DNA of 9,327 nt from Nitratireductor sp. (GTDB taxonomy: Bacteria > Pseudomonadota > Alphaproteobacteria > Rhizobiales > Rhizobiaceae): the NCBI GenBank assembly GCA_020441735.1, contig JAGRLQ010000255.1, positions 1-9,327 on the forward strand, given 5' to 3'. Made by a program: the position numbers and the translations under genes. How positions within the stretch are numbered: position 1 is the first letter of the stretch; each line of letters begins with the position of its first letter. Below are positions 1-5,844 of the stretch, one piece after another. A model generated the notes under the pieces. That model did no database searches. It saw only the letters and a program-made list of their open reading frames with translations, and was not told the origin of the DNA.

Positions 1-121
1 TGTGCTTGCCGCGCAGACGGGAGGCAACCAGCGCTGCAAGGCGGCCAAGCACCACCCCTTCAGCGTCGATCAGCACCCATTTCTTCTGCACATCGGCAGG
101 CTTCTGGCTGAACGTGTTCAT
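1..121 (-). CDS. rplM: 50S ribosomal protein L13, N-terminal 40 residues (partial, runs off the left edge)
   Basis: Reading the minus strand from the ATG at 121-119 gives a protein that begins MNTFSQKPADVQKKWVLIDA and continues through EGVVLGRLAALVASRLRGKH to the window edge. This is the typical start of alphaproteobacterial L13: the KKWxLIDA strand and the GRLA...LRGKH helix that binds 23S rRNA early in assembly of the large subunit. Only 40 of roughly 150 residues are present; the rest, and probably rpsI (S9), which usually follows in one operon, lie outside. There is no strong Shine-Dalgarno sequence just upstream. A sigma70-like promoter lies about 150 bases upstream, leaving a long leader. 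Identity is confident from the residues alone. The operon partner is inferred from what is usual in this group. Confidence 0.95.
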   Translation of the reverse strand, partial: MNTFSQKPADVQKKWVLIDAEGVVLGRLAALVASRLRGKH

Positions 122-148
122 GGATCAAACTCGCTTTTTCATGGTACC

Positions 149-183
149 GGCAACCACTCCGTTGTTGCCTGCCAAAGACAGGC
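149..183 (-). promoter_or_regulatory. rplM leader with two overlapping, mutually exclusive hairpins
   Basis: In the minus-strand leader of rplM, hairpin A is GCCTG, a 7-base loop, CAGGC (183-167). Hairpin B is GGCAAC, a 9-base loop, GTTGCC (169-149). They share bases 167-169, so both cannot form fully at once. L13 mRNA leaders are known targets of autoregulation in other bacteria (the L13 leader of Firmicutes, L13 control in E. coli), so this could be a regulatory leader. That is inference: no match to a known leader family is claimed, and short stems of this kind can arise by chance in GC-rich DNA. Confidence 0.3.
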
Positions 184-268
184 CGATTTGCAAAGGGAAT
201 GCCGGAAAATCTTCAGGCATCTGATGGCGGCTTCAACAAACCACCTTCGGATGCCCGTTTCGACGCGG

Positions 269-297
269 CTTATAGGGCAGGGTGGTCGAGCCGTCAA
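269..297 (-). promoter_or_regulatory. Sigma70-type promoter for rplM
   Basis: On the minus strand there is a -35 TTGACG (297-292), a 17-base spacer and a -10 TATAAG (274-269). That is five of six matches to each consensus hexamer with ideal spacing. It points toward rplM and would start transcription near 262, giving a leader of about 140 nucleotides before the L13 start codon. No other hexamer pair of this quality was found between rplM and the divergent gene. Confidence 0.6.
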
Positions 298-354
298 GCC
301 ACTTGTTTTGAGAGCGGTTTTAAAAACATAATGATTTCAACGGTTTATTTTTGA

Positions 355-368
355 GGTATTATAATACC
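355..368. promoter_or_regulatory. Perfect 14-base palindrome, possible operator and -10 region
   Basis: GGTATTATAATACC is its own reverse complement. It contains TATAAT (360-365), a perfect -10 hexamer on the plus strand, about 95 bases before the start codon of the small gene at 463. I see no good -35 at 16-18 bases upstream, so a promoter here would be weak or activator-dependent. The perfect symmetry over the -10 suggests a repressor site. The regulator is unknown; it does not clearly match the Fur/Mur, Irr, RirA or Zur sites that I remember for rhizobia. Confidence 0.35.
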
Positions 369-462
369 GCCATAAAGCGGGGACTCGTAAAATTTTAACG
401 AATTTCCCGCAGGCTTTTCGATTAACCTACGAATGTAAGACACGCAGGGAAAGGACGGCCCC

Positions 463-750
463 ATGGCAAGCCATGCAAAGCAGAAGGCCGGTAGTTTCTT
501 CTCCCCCGGTTTCTGCCGTTTCGATGCAGACGGCATCCATGTTCTCCACCGCTACGCGCCGGAATACCTGATAGCCTGGAGCGAGGTGAAGGGGCTTGAA
601 ATGCCCCGTGGCAATTGCCGTCACGACTATCTGAAGGTGATCACCACCGGCAAGCGTCCTGCCACCGTGGTACCCGTCGCGGAAGCCTGCGATGCAGAGG
701 CCATCCTTGCTGCGATCGCCAGATTCCGCCCGGACCTGGCTTCCCGCTAA
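463..750 (+). CDS. Small conserved-looking protein of unknown function (95 aa)
   Basis: I do not recognise this family. The start is well supported: AAGGA at 451-455 lies 7 bases before the ATG. Codon use is typical of the neighbours (mostly C or G in third position), so the frame looks truly coding. The protein is soluble, with no signal peptide or membrane segment. It alternates short hydrophobic stretches with polar turns, has a WSEVKGLE stretch near residues 39-46, and ends in a likely helix (AEAILAAIARFRPDL, residues 77-91). That pattern, beta strands, a W-S-x-V turn and a C-terminal helix, is loosely like small bacterial PH-like domains; this is a guess from the pattern. It is divergent from rplM and ends 3 bases before the stop of the convergent transporter gene. 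Confidence 0.75.
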   Translation: MASHAKQKAGSFFSPGFCRFDADGIHVLHRYAPEYLIAWSEVKGLEMPRGNCRHDYLKVITTGKRPATVVPVAEACDAEAILAAIARFRPDLASR

Positions 751-753
751 CCG

Positions 754-1614
754 TCAGCCCCGGTTTGCTACCCAAAGCACGAACGGGATCGTCACGATAT
801 ACATGGTGATGCCGTAAACGCCGGAGGGCAGGGAATAGGCCGTCAGTTCCGTTGCCGTGGGCAGGATCAGCGAGCCGACGGTGATGCCCAGCGTCGCATT
901 CTGGATGCCGGTTTCGATCGACACCGTCTTCTGTTCTTCCCGGTCGAGGCCCATCAGATTGGCAAGCAGCCCGCCGGCCAGCAGCAGCACGATGTTGAGC
1001 ACGACCAGTGCCGGACCGAGGCTCGGCAGATTGTCGATGAAGACCTGCCAGTTGGCCGCCAGCGCGCCAGCCACGATGACAATGAACAGCACGGTCGCCA
1101 GCCGCGACATGATCGGTTCGATCTTCAAAGCGAAGTTTTCCGCAAAATGGCGGATGAGAACACCGATCAGCACCGGAACAGCGGTAATGAGGAACATGGC
1201 GACCGCCAGTTTGGTGACGTTCACGTCGGGCGCTGCTTCGCCCATGAAGAAGTTGACCGAAAACGCGGTGATGATCGGCACCGTGAGGATCGACAGCAGC
1301 GAGATGACGCCTGTCAGCGTCACTGACAGCGCCACATCGCCATGGGCGAGCTTGGCAAGAATGTTGGAGGTCACTCCGCCCGGGCACAGCGAGAGGATCA
1401 TCATGCCAACCGCCAGTTCGCCGGTAATGCCAAAGGCATGGATGAGCCCGAAGGCAACCAGCGGCAGCATCACCATCTGGCCCAGCGCACCGACGATGAA
1501 GGCGAGCGGCCTTGTCACGACGCGCAGGAAATCCCCTGCCGTCAGCCCCAGTCCAAGTGAAAACATGATCACCGCCAGCGATAGCGGCAAAAACACGCTC
1601 AACATGATGCCCAT
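754..1614 (-). CDS. Bile acid:sodium symporter family (BASS/SBF) transporter
   Basis: A membrane protein of 286 residues with about nine to ten hydrophobic helices, the usual size for the family. These carriers use the sodium gradient to import organic anions; bacterial members take up varied substrates and the substrate here cannot be read. Sodium-site residues of the Neisseria ASBT structure, as I remember them, are all found: Gln46 in GQMVMLPL, Ser83-Asn84 in CPGGVTSN, Ser97 and Thr101 in LSVTLTG, and Glu234 to Gln238 in ETGIQNA. The spacing matches ASBT exactly through Thr101. The start chosen is the ATG at 1614-1612, because GGGAGG (1630-1625) sits 10 bases upstream; the frame stays open for 13 more codons but without a ribosome site. 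It is convergent with the small gene at 463-750 and divergent from the scaffold gene at 1764. Confidence 0.9.
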   Translation of the reverse strand: MGIMLSVFLPLSLAVIMFSLGLGLTAGDFLRVVTRPLAFIVGALGQMVMLPLVAFGLIHAFGITGELAVGMMILSLCPGGVTSNILAKLAHGDVALSVTLTGVISLLSILTVPIITAFSVNFFMGEAAPDVNVTKLAVAMFLITAVPVLIGVLIRHFAENFALKIEPIMSRLATVLFIVIVAGALAANWQVFIDNLPSLGPALVVLNIVLLLAGGLLANLMGLDREEQKTVSIETGIQNATLGITVGSLILPTATELTAYSLPSGVYGITMYIVTIPFVLWVANRG

Positions 1615-1624
1615 GATGCTTTTT

Positions 1625-1630
1625 CCTCCC
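1625..1630 (-). promoter_or_regulatory. Ribosome binding site of the SBF transporter
   Basis: GGGAGG on the minus strand is a strong Shine-Dalgarno sequence 10 bases before the ATG at 1614. It rules in favour of this start over the in-frame ATG at 1653, whose product would carry a polar 13-residue extension not expected in the family. Confidence 0.7.
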
Positions 1631-1734
1631 GGCCAAGCTCCAGCCAGCCGCAACCTATTGGCTCGGCGGCAAAATGCAAGCTCAGGCAGCGGAATGCGCC
1701 TTCATGGCCACTCGATTTTTGCCGTCGCCGGGCT

Positions 1735-1753
1735 TATATTCTTCATTGAAGAA
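1735..1753 (+). promoter_or_regulatory. -10 element with a 15-base inverted repeat at the expected transcription start
   Basis: TATATT at 1735-1740 is a good -10 for the five-gene plus-strand block; the matching -35 region (around 1711-1718) is poor. Directly over the end of the -10 and the expected start site lies TTCTTCA-T-TGAAGAA (1739-1753), a perfect inverted repeat with 7-base arms. The ATG of the scaffold gene follows at 1764, so the leader would be short. The position fits a repressor operator or a small 5' hairpin. The regulator is unknown; I do not match it to IscR, Irr or RirA sites. Confidence 0.4.
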
Positions 1754-1763
1754 CGGATTTGCC

Positions 1764-2315
1764 ATGCTCGACAACGTCTACAACGCCAAGATCATCGAAT
1801 ATGCCGGCAACATCGAAAGAACCGGCCGGCTTGAAGCACCGGACGCCACCGCCAAGGCCCATTCCAAGCTTTGCGGCTCGACGGTCGTCGTCGATCTGAA
1901 GATGGGAGATGGCCCCGAAGGCCGGGTCGTCACGGATTTCGCCCATCAGGTGAAGGCCTGCGCGCTCGGCCAGGCTTCCAGTTCGATCATGGCGCGCACC
2001 ATCATCGGCGCCACGGCGGCAGAACTGAAGGCGTTGAAGAAGACCATGTATGCCATGCTCAAGGACAACGGCCCGCCGCCGGAGGGACGCTTCGCCGAGT
2101 TCCGCTTTCTGGAGCCGGTGCGCGATTACAAGGCCCGTCACGCTTCCACCCTGCTGACCTTCGATGCCGTCGTCGACTGCATCGAGCAGATCGAGGCGAA
2201 GGAGAAGGCGTCTGCCGCGGCTGAAAAGCAGGCACGCGCCGAAAAACGCGAAAAGGCCACCAAGGCCGCCGTTCACGCGCTTGGTGCTGCCGGCATCAAG
2301 TTCAAGATGCGCTAG
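1764..2315 (+). CDS. IscU/NifU-N-like iron-sulfur cluster scaffold protein, noncanonical active site
   Basis: A protein of 183 residues whose first 145 match the IscU/NifU N-terminal fold, which assembles Fe-S clusters on three cysteines. Two are kept: Cys37 in KLCGS and Cys66 in KACALGQASSS, followed by the family's ASSS turn. The position of the third is RHAS (His126-Ala127) where IscU has HC, and the IscU CGD aspartate is Ser39. An extra Cys139 lies just downstream. A charged Lys/Ala/Glu helix fills residues about 147-173. I recall similar proteins with the same changes in other rhizobia, so it is probably a family trait, not a broken gene. The ATG at 1764 is chosen because it matches the family start (MxDxVYNAKI) and follows the likely promoter; an in-frame ATG at 1674 would be upstream of it. 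The yidD gene begins 5 bases after the stop. Confidence 0.85.
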   Translation: MLDNVYNAKIIEYAGNIERTGRLEAPDATAKAHSKLCGSTVVVDLKMGDGPEGRVVTDFAHQVKACALGQASSSIMARTIIGATAAELKALKKTMYAMLKDNGPPPEGRFAEFRFLEPVRDYKARHASTLLTFDAVVDCIEQIEAKEKASAAAEKQARAEKREKATKAAVHALGAAGIKFKMR

Positions 2316-2320
2316 ACACC

Positions 2321-2761
2321 ATGTGCAAGGGTGCCGTCGAGGGTGATGTCCCCGAAGGAAAAACTGGCAGTGCTGGCAGCGGGGAAACCCATGCCGGACA
2401 GCCAAAGCACGGCCATGGCGCAGGGCGCAACTGGCAGGGCGAATGGCCGAAAACGCCAGGCCGCCTGATCGGCACCGGCCTGATCCGCCTCTACCAAATC
2501 ACCCTGTCGCCGATTGTCGGGCGCTCCTGCCGGCATCTGCCTACCTGTTCTGAATACGGTTATGAGGCGATTGCCCGCCACGGTCTCCTCCCCGGTTCCT
2601 GGCTGACCTTCTGGCGGGTGCTCAAATGCAATCCGCTGGGGACATCCGGCATCGATCCCGTTCCCGAAAAGATGCGCTGGGCGCTGAGGCGCGGAACTGC
2701 AGGGCAGAAAGCGGCTGGGCAGAAATCATTTGAAAAGACCGGTCATGACCGTTCCGCCTGA
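2321..2761 (+). CDS. yidD: Membrane protein insertion efficiency factor YidD
   Basis: A 146-residue member of the YidD family, small membrane-associated proteins that help the YidC/Sec route insert inner-membrane proteins. The conserved core runs from TPGRLIGTGLIRLYQ (residues 45-59) through SCRHLPTCSEYGYEAIARHG (69-88) to WRVLKCNPLGTSGIDPVP (from 98). The three family cysteines are Cys70, Cys76 and Cys103. The polar, His/Gly-rich head of about 40 residues, starting MC and reaching GRNW, resembles other rhizobial YidD proteins. ATG 2321 is the only usual start in frame. The C-terminus is a basic tail (RRGTAGQKAAGQK) in place of the Trp-rich end I remember in related species. The last 17 bases overlap the DUF2267 gene. 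Confidence 0.9.
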   Translation: MCKGAVEGDVPEGKTGSAGSGETHAGQPKHGHGAGRNWQGEWPKTPGRLIGTGLIRLYQITLSPIVGRSCRHLPTCSEYGYEAIARHGLLPGSWLTFWRVLKCNPLGTSGIDPVPEKMRWALRRGTAGQKAAGQKSFEKTGHDRSA

Positions 2762-3176
2762 CCTGGTGCATGCATCGCGCGATTTCGACCGCCTGCTGGA
2801 GGATGTCCGGGATCAATGCATGTTGCAGACCCGCCATCAGGCCTATCACACCCTGCGCGCGGTACTTCATGTGCTGCGAAATCATCTTGAAACGGCTGAC
2901 GTAATGGCGCTCGCTGGCGTCCTGCCGCCTCTGGCATCGGTTGTTTTCCTCGAGGGATACCATGCTGACAACGATGTACAGCCCTTCGGTGATCCTGTGG
3001 TGTTGAGCAGCGAGGTTGCAGCAATCCGCAAGGACCATAACCTTGCGCCACACACCGCCATTACGGATTGCGCCCGCGTCCTGCGCCGCCATTGCGATGA
3101 AACCCGCCTTGACCTGGCACTGGCAAATCTGCCAAAGCCTGTCGCCTTGTTCTTCGATGCGGAAAGTGTTCAATGA
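2745..3176 (+). CDS. DUF2267 domain protein
   Basis: A soluble protein of 143 residues, helical throughout, that fits the DUF2267 family. The pattern is FDRLLEDVRD near the N-terminus, then HTLRAVLHVLRNHL, a V-L-PPLASVVFLEGY segment, and a C-terminal half with LRRHCDETRLDLALANLP. The family has no established biochemical role that I can name. The ATG at 2745 is preferred; a TTG at 2730 in the same frame would add MKRPV. Neither has a clear ribosome binding site, which fits translation coupled to yidD, whose stop lies 17 bases inside this gene. The stop codon overlaps the next start (ATGA at 3173-3176), so the asparaginase is probably coupled to it as well. Confidence 0.8.
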   Translation: MTVPPDLVHASRDFDRLLEDVRDQCMLQTRHQAYHTLRAVLHVLRNHLETADVMALAGVLPPLASVVFLEGYHADNDVQPFGDPVVLSSEVAAIRKDHNLAPHTAITDCARVLRRHCDETRLDLALANLPKPVALFFDAESVQ

Positions 3177-4195
3177 GCCCGACTGAGCCCCTTGTTGTCG
3201 AAGCCCTGCGCGGCGGGCAGGTGGAAAGCCTGCATGCCGTCGATGCGATGGTCGCTTCGGCTGACGGCAGCATTGCAGCGGTTTACGGCGACGGAGAACG
3301 CGGTGTCTTTCCCCGCTCGGCGATCAAGGCGCTGCAGGCGCTGCCGCTGGTTGAAAGCGGCGCTGCCGACCGCTTTGGCTTCACGTCGGCACATCTGGCG
3401 CTTGCCTGCTCTTCCCACAATGGCGAACCCATGCACACGCAGGGGGCGGCAGAGATGCTTGCTGCTGCGGGGCTTTCGCCCATCTGCCTCGAATGCGGTG
3501 CGCAACTGCCGTATCACCCAAGCGACCATGAAGCGTTGCTCAAGGCCGGAAAGCCGGTGACCGCCATCCACAACAATTGTTCGGGCAAGCATTCCGGTTT
3601 CCTCGCCTTTGCCGTCCAGCAGGATCTCGAACCGGCGGGCTATGTGAAGTTCGGCCATCCGGTGCAGAAGGAAATTGCCGGCGTGCTGGAACAGGTCACA
3701 GGCGCCGTCCATGGCGAGGACAACTACGGCATCGATGGCTGCTCGATCCCGACCTATGAGATTCCGCTGGCAAGCCTCGCCAAGGCATATGCGAAATTCG
3801 CTATCGGCGAAGACGCAGGCAAAGAGCGATCGGCCGCCATGCTGCGCCTGCGCGATGCCTGCATGGCCCATCCCGAAATGGTTGCCGGTACCGGGCGGTT
3901 CGACACCGCGATCATGCAGGCTCTGCCGGGAAGGGTGTTCACCAAGACCGGCGCCGAGGGCGTTTTCGTTCTTACCATCCCCGAACTGGGTCTCGGCGCC
4001 GCGCTGAAATGCCGGGACGGCGCAGGCAGGGCAGCAGAAGTTGCCTGTGCCTTTCTGGTTGAATCACTGCTTGAAGAATCGGAATCACAACTTTCGCAAG
4101 ACGAGATCAACGCCTTGAAAAGACTCGCTAATCCCGTTCTGAAAAACTGGAACAAAATCGAGGTTGGCAGTTTGCGGATGAGGCCGGCGCGATGA
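3173..4195 (+). CDS. L-asparaginase, Rhizobium etli type (Asparaginase_II family)
   Basis: A 340-residue cytosolic enzyme expected to hydrolyse L-asparagine to aspartate and ammonia. It belongs to the family of R. etli AnsA/ReAV, unrelated to the E. coli enzymes. Residues I recall from the ReAV structure are present at nearly the same numbers: Ser49 and Lys52 in RSAIK, Ser81 in CSSHNGE, Cys136 and Lys139 in NNCSGKHSG and Cys190 in DGCSIP (the zinc site of two cysteines and a lysine), and Lys258 in FTKTGAEG. The length is close to the family norm. There is no signal peptide. It is tied to both neighbours by ATGA overlaps (3173-3176 and 4192-4195). No asparagine permease or aspartase lies next to it, unlike the R. 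etli ansPAB operon, so this may be the constitutive type of paralogue; that last point is inference. Confidence 0.92.
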   Translation: MSPTEPLVVEALRGGQVESLHAVDAMVASADGSIAAVYGDGERGVFPRSAIKALQALPLVESGAADRFGFTSAHLALACSSHNGEPMHTQGAAEMLAAAGLSPICLECGAQLPYHPSDHEALLKAGKPVTAIHNNCSGKHSGFLAFAVQQDLEPAGYVKFGHPVQKEIAGVLEQVTGAVHGEDNYGIDGCSIPTYEIPLASLAKAYAKFAIGEDAGKERSAAMLRLRDACMAHPEMVAGTGRFDTAIMQALPGRVFTKTGAEGVFVLTIPELGLGAALKCRDGAGRAAEVACAFLVESLLEESESQLSQDEINALKRLANPVLKNWNKIEVGSLRMRPAR

Positions 4196-4824
4196 ACGCG
4201 CTGCTGGCGCTCGACTATGCCGGGGTCGCCGTATTCGCTGCAACCGGCGCGCTTGCCGCCTCGCGAAAACAGCTCGACATCGTCGGCTTTGTCTTTCTCG
4301 CTGCGATAACCGGTATCGGTGGCGGGACCCTCCGCGATCTGGTGCTCGACCAGCCGGTCTTCTGGGTGCTCAATCCGGCCTACGTGCTGGTTTGCGCGGC
4401 GGTGGCGCTAGCCGTTTACGCTACGGCCCATCTGATGGAAAGCCGTTACCAGGTTCTGCTCTGGCTCGATTGCATCGGCCTTTCCGCCTTTGCAGCCATG
4501 GGGGCCGCCAAGGGGTTGGCGGCAACCGGCTCGGTGACGATTGCCATCATCACCGGGATGCTGACGGCGACTTTCGGAGGCGTTCTGCGCGATCTTCTGG
4601 CGGGTGAGCCTTCCGTGCTGCTGCGCCCGGAAATCTACGTTTCTGCGGCGATGGCGGGTGCTGCTGCCTATACGCTGGGTGGAGCGCTCAACCTGCCTCA
4701 GGGCGTGGCATTGGCGGTCGCCTTCGCCATTGCCTTCCTCATACGCGGCGGCGCATTGCGTTTCGGCTGGACGCTGCCGCGTTACAAGCCCAGGGCAGGG
4801 CGGGATGTCGGACCCCGGAAGTGA
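4192..4824 (+). CDS. UPF0126/TRIC-like membrane protein
   Basis: A 210-residue membrane protein with about seven hydrophobic helices, matching the UPF0126 (YicG-like) family, whose members are related to trimeric intracellular cation channels. An internal duplication is plain: the first half has GIGGGTLRD (residues 41-49) followed by QPVFWVLNPAYV, and the second half has FGGVLRD (128-134) followed by EPSVLLRPEIYV. Each copy is a three-helix unit in the inner membrane. Prokaryotic TRIC homologues conduct potassium or other cations; some UPF0126 members have been linked to small-molecule transport, so the cargo is open. The ATG overlaps the asparaginase stop as ATGA, making it the last gene of the block. 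It ends 26 bases from the stop of the convergent EamA gene, with no visible terminator between. Confidence 0.88.
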   Translation: MNALLALDYAGVAVFAATGALAASRKQLDIVGFVFLAAITGIGGGTLRDLVLDQPVFWVLNPAYVLVCAAVALAVYATAHLMESRYQVLLWLDCIGLSAFAAMGAAKGLAATGSVTIAIITGMLTATFGGVLRDLLAGEPSVLLRPEIYVSAAMAGAAAYTLGGALNLPQGVALAVAFAIAFLIRGGALRFGWTLPRYKPRAGRDVGPRK

Positions 4825-4850
4825 CCTCTGGCGCGCAGCTGGCAATCAGT

Positions 4851-5711
4851 CTACCGCCGCAGTTGTGAAAAGATGACGGCAGCAAGGATGATTGCGCCTC
4901 CTGCAAACGTTGCAGCAACCGGAATTTCGGCAAAGAAGAGATAGGCGAGAACCGGTGCAATCGGCGTTTCCAGCGTACCGATCAGCGCCGCTTCACCGGC
5001 GGGAATGCGTTTTACCCCCTCCATCATCGTCACCGAGGCAACCGCGAAGGCAAGCCCGAAGCAGGCAAGAATGACAAGGTCGCGTGCTGAAACAGCCAGC
5101 ACATCCTCGAACAGTGCGCAGACTGGAAGCAGCAGCAGCGAGGAAAGGGCAGCCGGTCCTGCTGCAGGCGTTTGGTTCCAGCGCCGGTAGATGACCATGC
5201 AGATTGCCATTCCGAGCGTCATCCACAATGCCAGCAGGTCACCGGTCAGGTTGAAACTGCCGATGGAGGCGCCGGTTATCACCGCTACGCCCCCCATCGC
5301 AGCGACGGCGGCGGTGAGTTTTGCGGCGGAAAGACGCTCTCCGACAGCCAGATAGGCAAGCAGGGCGGCAAACAGGGGAGCGGAAGCCCAGATCATCGCA
5401 ACATTGGCGATTGCCGTCAGCTTGAACGCCGTGAGGAAGGCTGCCGTCGCAGAGACCCCGATAATGGCCACCGCCAGCCCGCTATAGCCCATGCTGGTGA
5501 ACTCTTTTTTCAACTGGCCACGCCAGGCGATCAGTGCGGCCGTCAGCAGGGCGGCAAACAGCCCGCGCCAGAAGATCACTGTCCAGGCACCCGCATCCGC
5601 TGCCCGGGTGAATATCCCGGCTGAGGAAAACACCACGGCGGATATCGTAACGAGCATCACCCCGAAGGCGTGTTGCTGGCTGGCTCGCATTGCTTGATCA
5701 GGAGACTTCAT
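4851..5711 (-). CDS. EamA/DMT superfamily transporter
   Basis: A 286-residue inner-membrane permease with about ten helices formed by two EamA repeats. The first repeat spans roughly residues 17-145 (SAVVFSSAGIFTRAADAG, then FWRGLFAALLTAAL); the second spans about 155-284 with GEAALIGTLETPIAPVLAYL (240-259), a typical EamA signature. Members export or import amino acids, nucleosides and other small metabolites; the substrate cannot be predicted. The ATG at 5711 gives a short polar head of 15 residues. No good ribosome binding site precedes it; an in-frame ATG six codons in (MRASQQ) is an alternative start. It is divergent from the diguanylate cyclase gene and convergent with the UPF0126 gene. 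Confidence 0.9.
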   Translation of the reverse strand: MKSPDQAMRASQQHAFGVMLVTISAVVFSSAGIFTRAADAGAWTVIFWRGLFAALLTAALIAWRGQLKKEFTSMGYSGLAVAIIGVSATAAFLTAFKLTAIANVAMIWASAPLFAALLAYLAVGERLSAAKLTAAVAAMGGVAVITGASIGSFNLTGDLLALWMTLGMAICMVIYRRWNQTPAAGPAALSSLLLLPVCALFEDVLAVSARDLVILACFGLAFAVASVTMMEGVKRIPAGEAALIGTLETPIAPVLAYLFFAEIPVAATFAGGAIILAAVIFSQLRR

Positions 5712-5741
5712 GGCAGAAACCGCGAAAGGCTGAACTGGATG

Positions 5742-5779
5742 CCGGTTTAACCGGTGGCCACTGACAACATCCTGTCAGT
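5742..5779. repeat. Two adjacent inverted repeats upstream of the EamA gene
   Basis: CCGGTT-T-AACCGG occupies 5742-5754 with 6-base arms and one central base. ACTGACA, a 6-base loop and TGTCAGT occupy 5760-5779 with 7-base arms. They lie 31-68 bases before the EamA start codon, where operators or a leader hairpin would be expected. The symmetry is exact; the function is inferred. Confidence 0.4.
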
Positions 5780-5844
5780 AGTGTTTGAGTGGAGTTTCCG
5801 GCGCAGGATGGCCACTTGTCACCTTGCCCCGGCTTCCGCTCTTC

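Larger units (their letters stand above)
122..462. other. 341-base divergent intergenic region between rplM and the small gene at 463
   Basis: No convincing gene lies here; the open frames that cross it lack ribosome binding sites and run antisense to rplM. It holds the rplM promoter and leader hairpins (149-297, minus strand), the 14-base palindrome at 355-368, and an AT-rich stretch around 301-405 that contrasts with the GC-rich surroundings. A minor inverted repeat, AAATT (390-394) with AATTT (401-405), lies in the AT-rich part. The layout fits a two-way promoter region. Confidence 0.7.

Noticed and set aside
2..331. 109-codon plus-strand open frame across rplM and its leader
   Set aside because: It is antisense to L13 and its promoter, lacks a ribosome site and has no recognisable domain.
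641..1636. 331-codon open frame on the same strand as the SBF transporter in another frame
   Set aside because: The product is Arg/His/Gly-rich with no hydrophobic pattern. The transporter frame explains the same DNA with family motifs and a strong ribosome binding site.
1674..1763. Longer start for the scaffold protein at the upstream ATG
   Set aside because: The added 30 residues do not resemble the family N-terminus, and the likely -10 (1735-1740) lies inside them. The ATG at 1764 matches the expected start.
857..1834. 325-codon open frame antisense to the SBF transporter and running into the scaffold gene
   Set aside because: It opposes a well-supported transporter with conserved sodium-site residues and crosses the promoter region of the next gene. 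It has no ribosome site and a low-complexity Ser/Thr/Met-rich product.
4825..4850. Possible bidirectional terminator between the UPF0126 and EamA genes
   Set aside because: Only short palindromes (GCGC, AGCT) are present; there is no stable stem and no U-tract on either strand.
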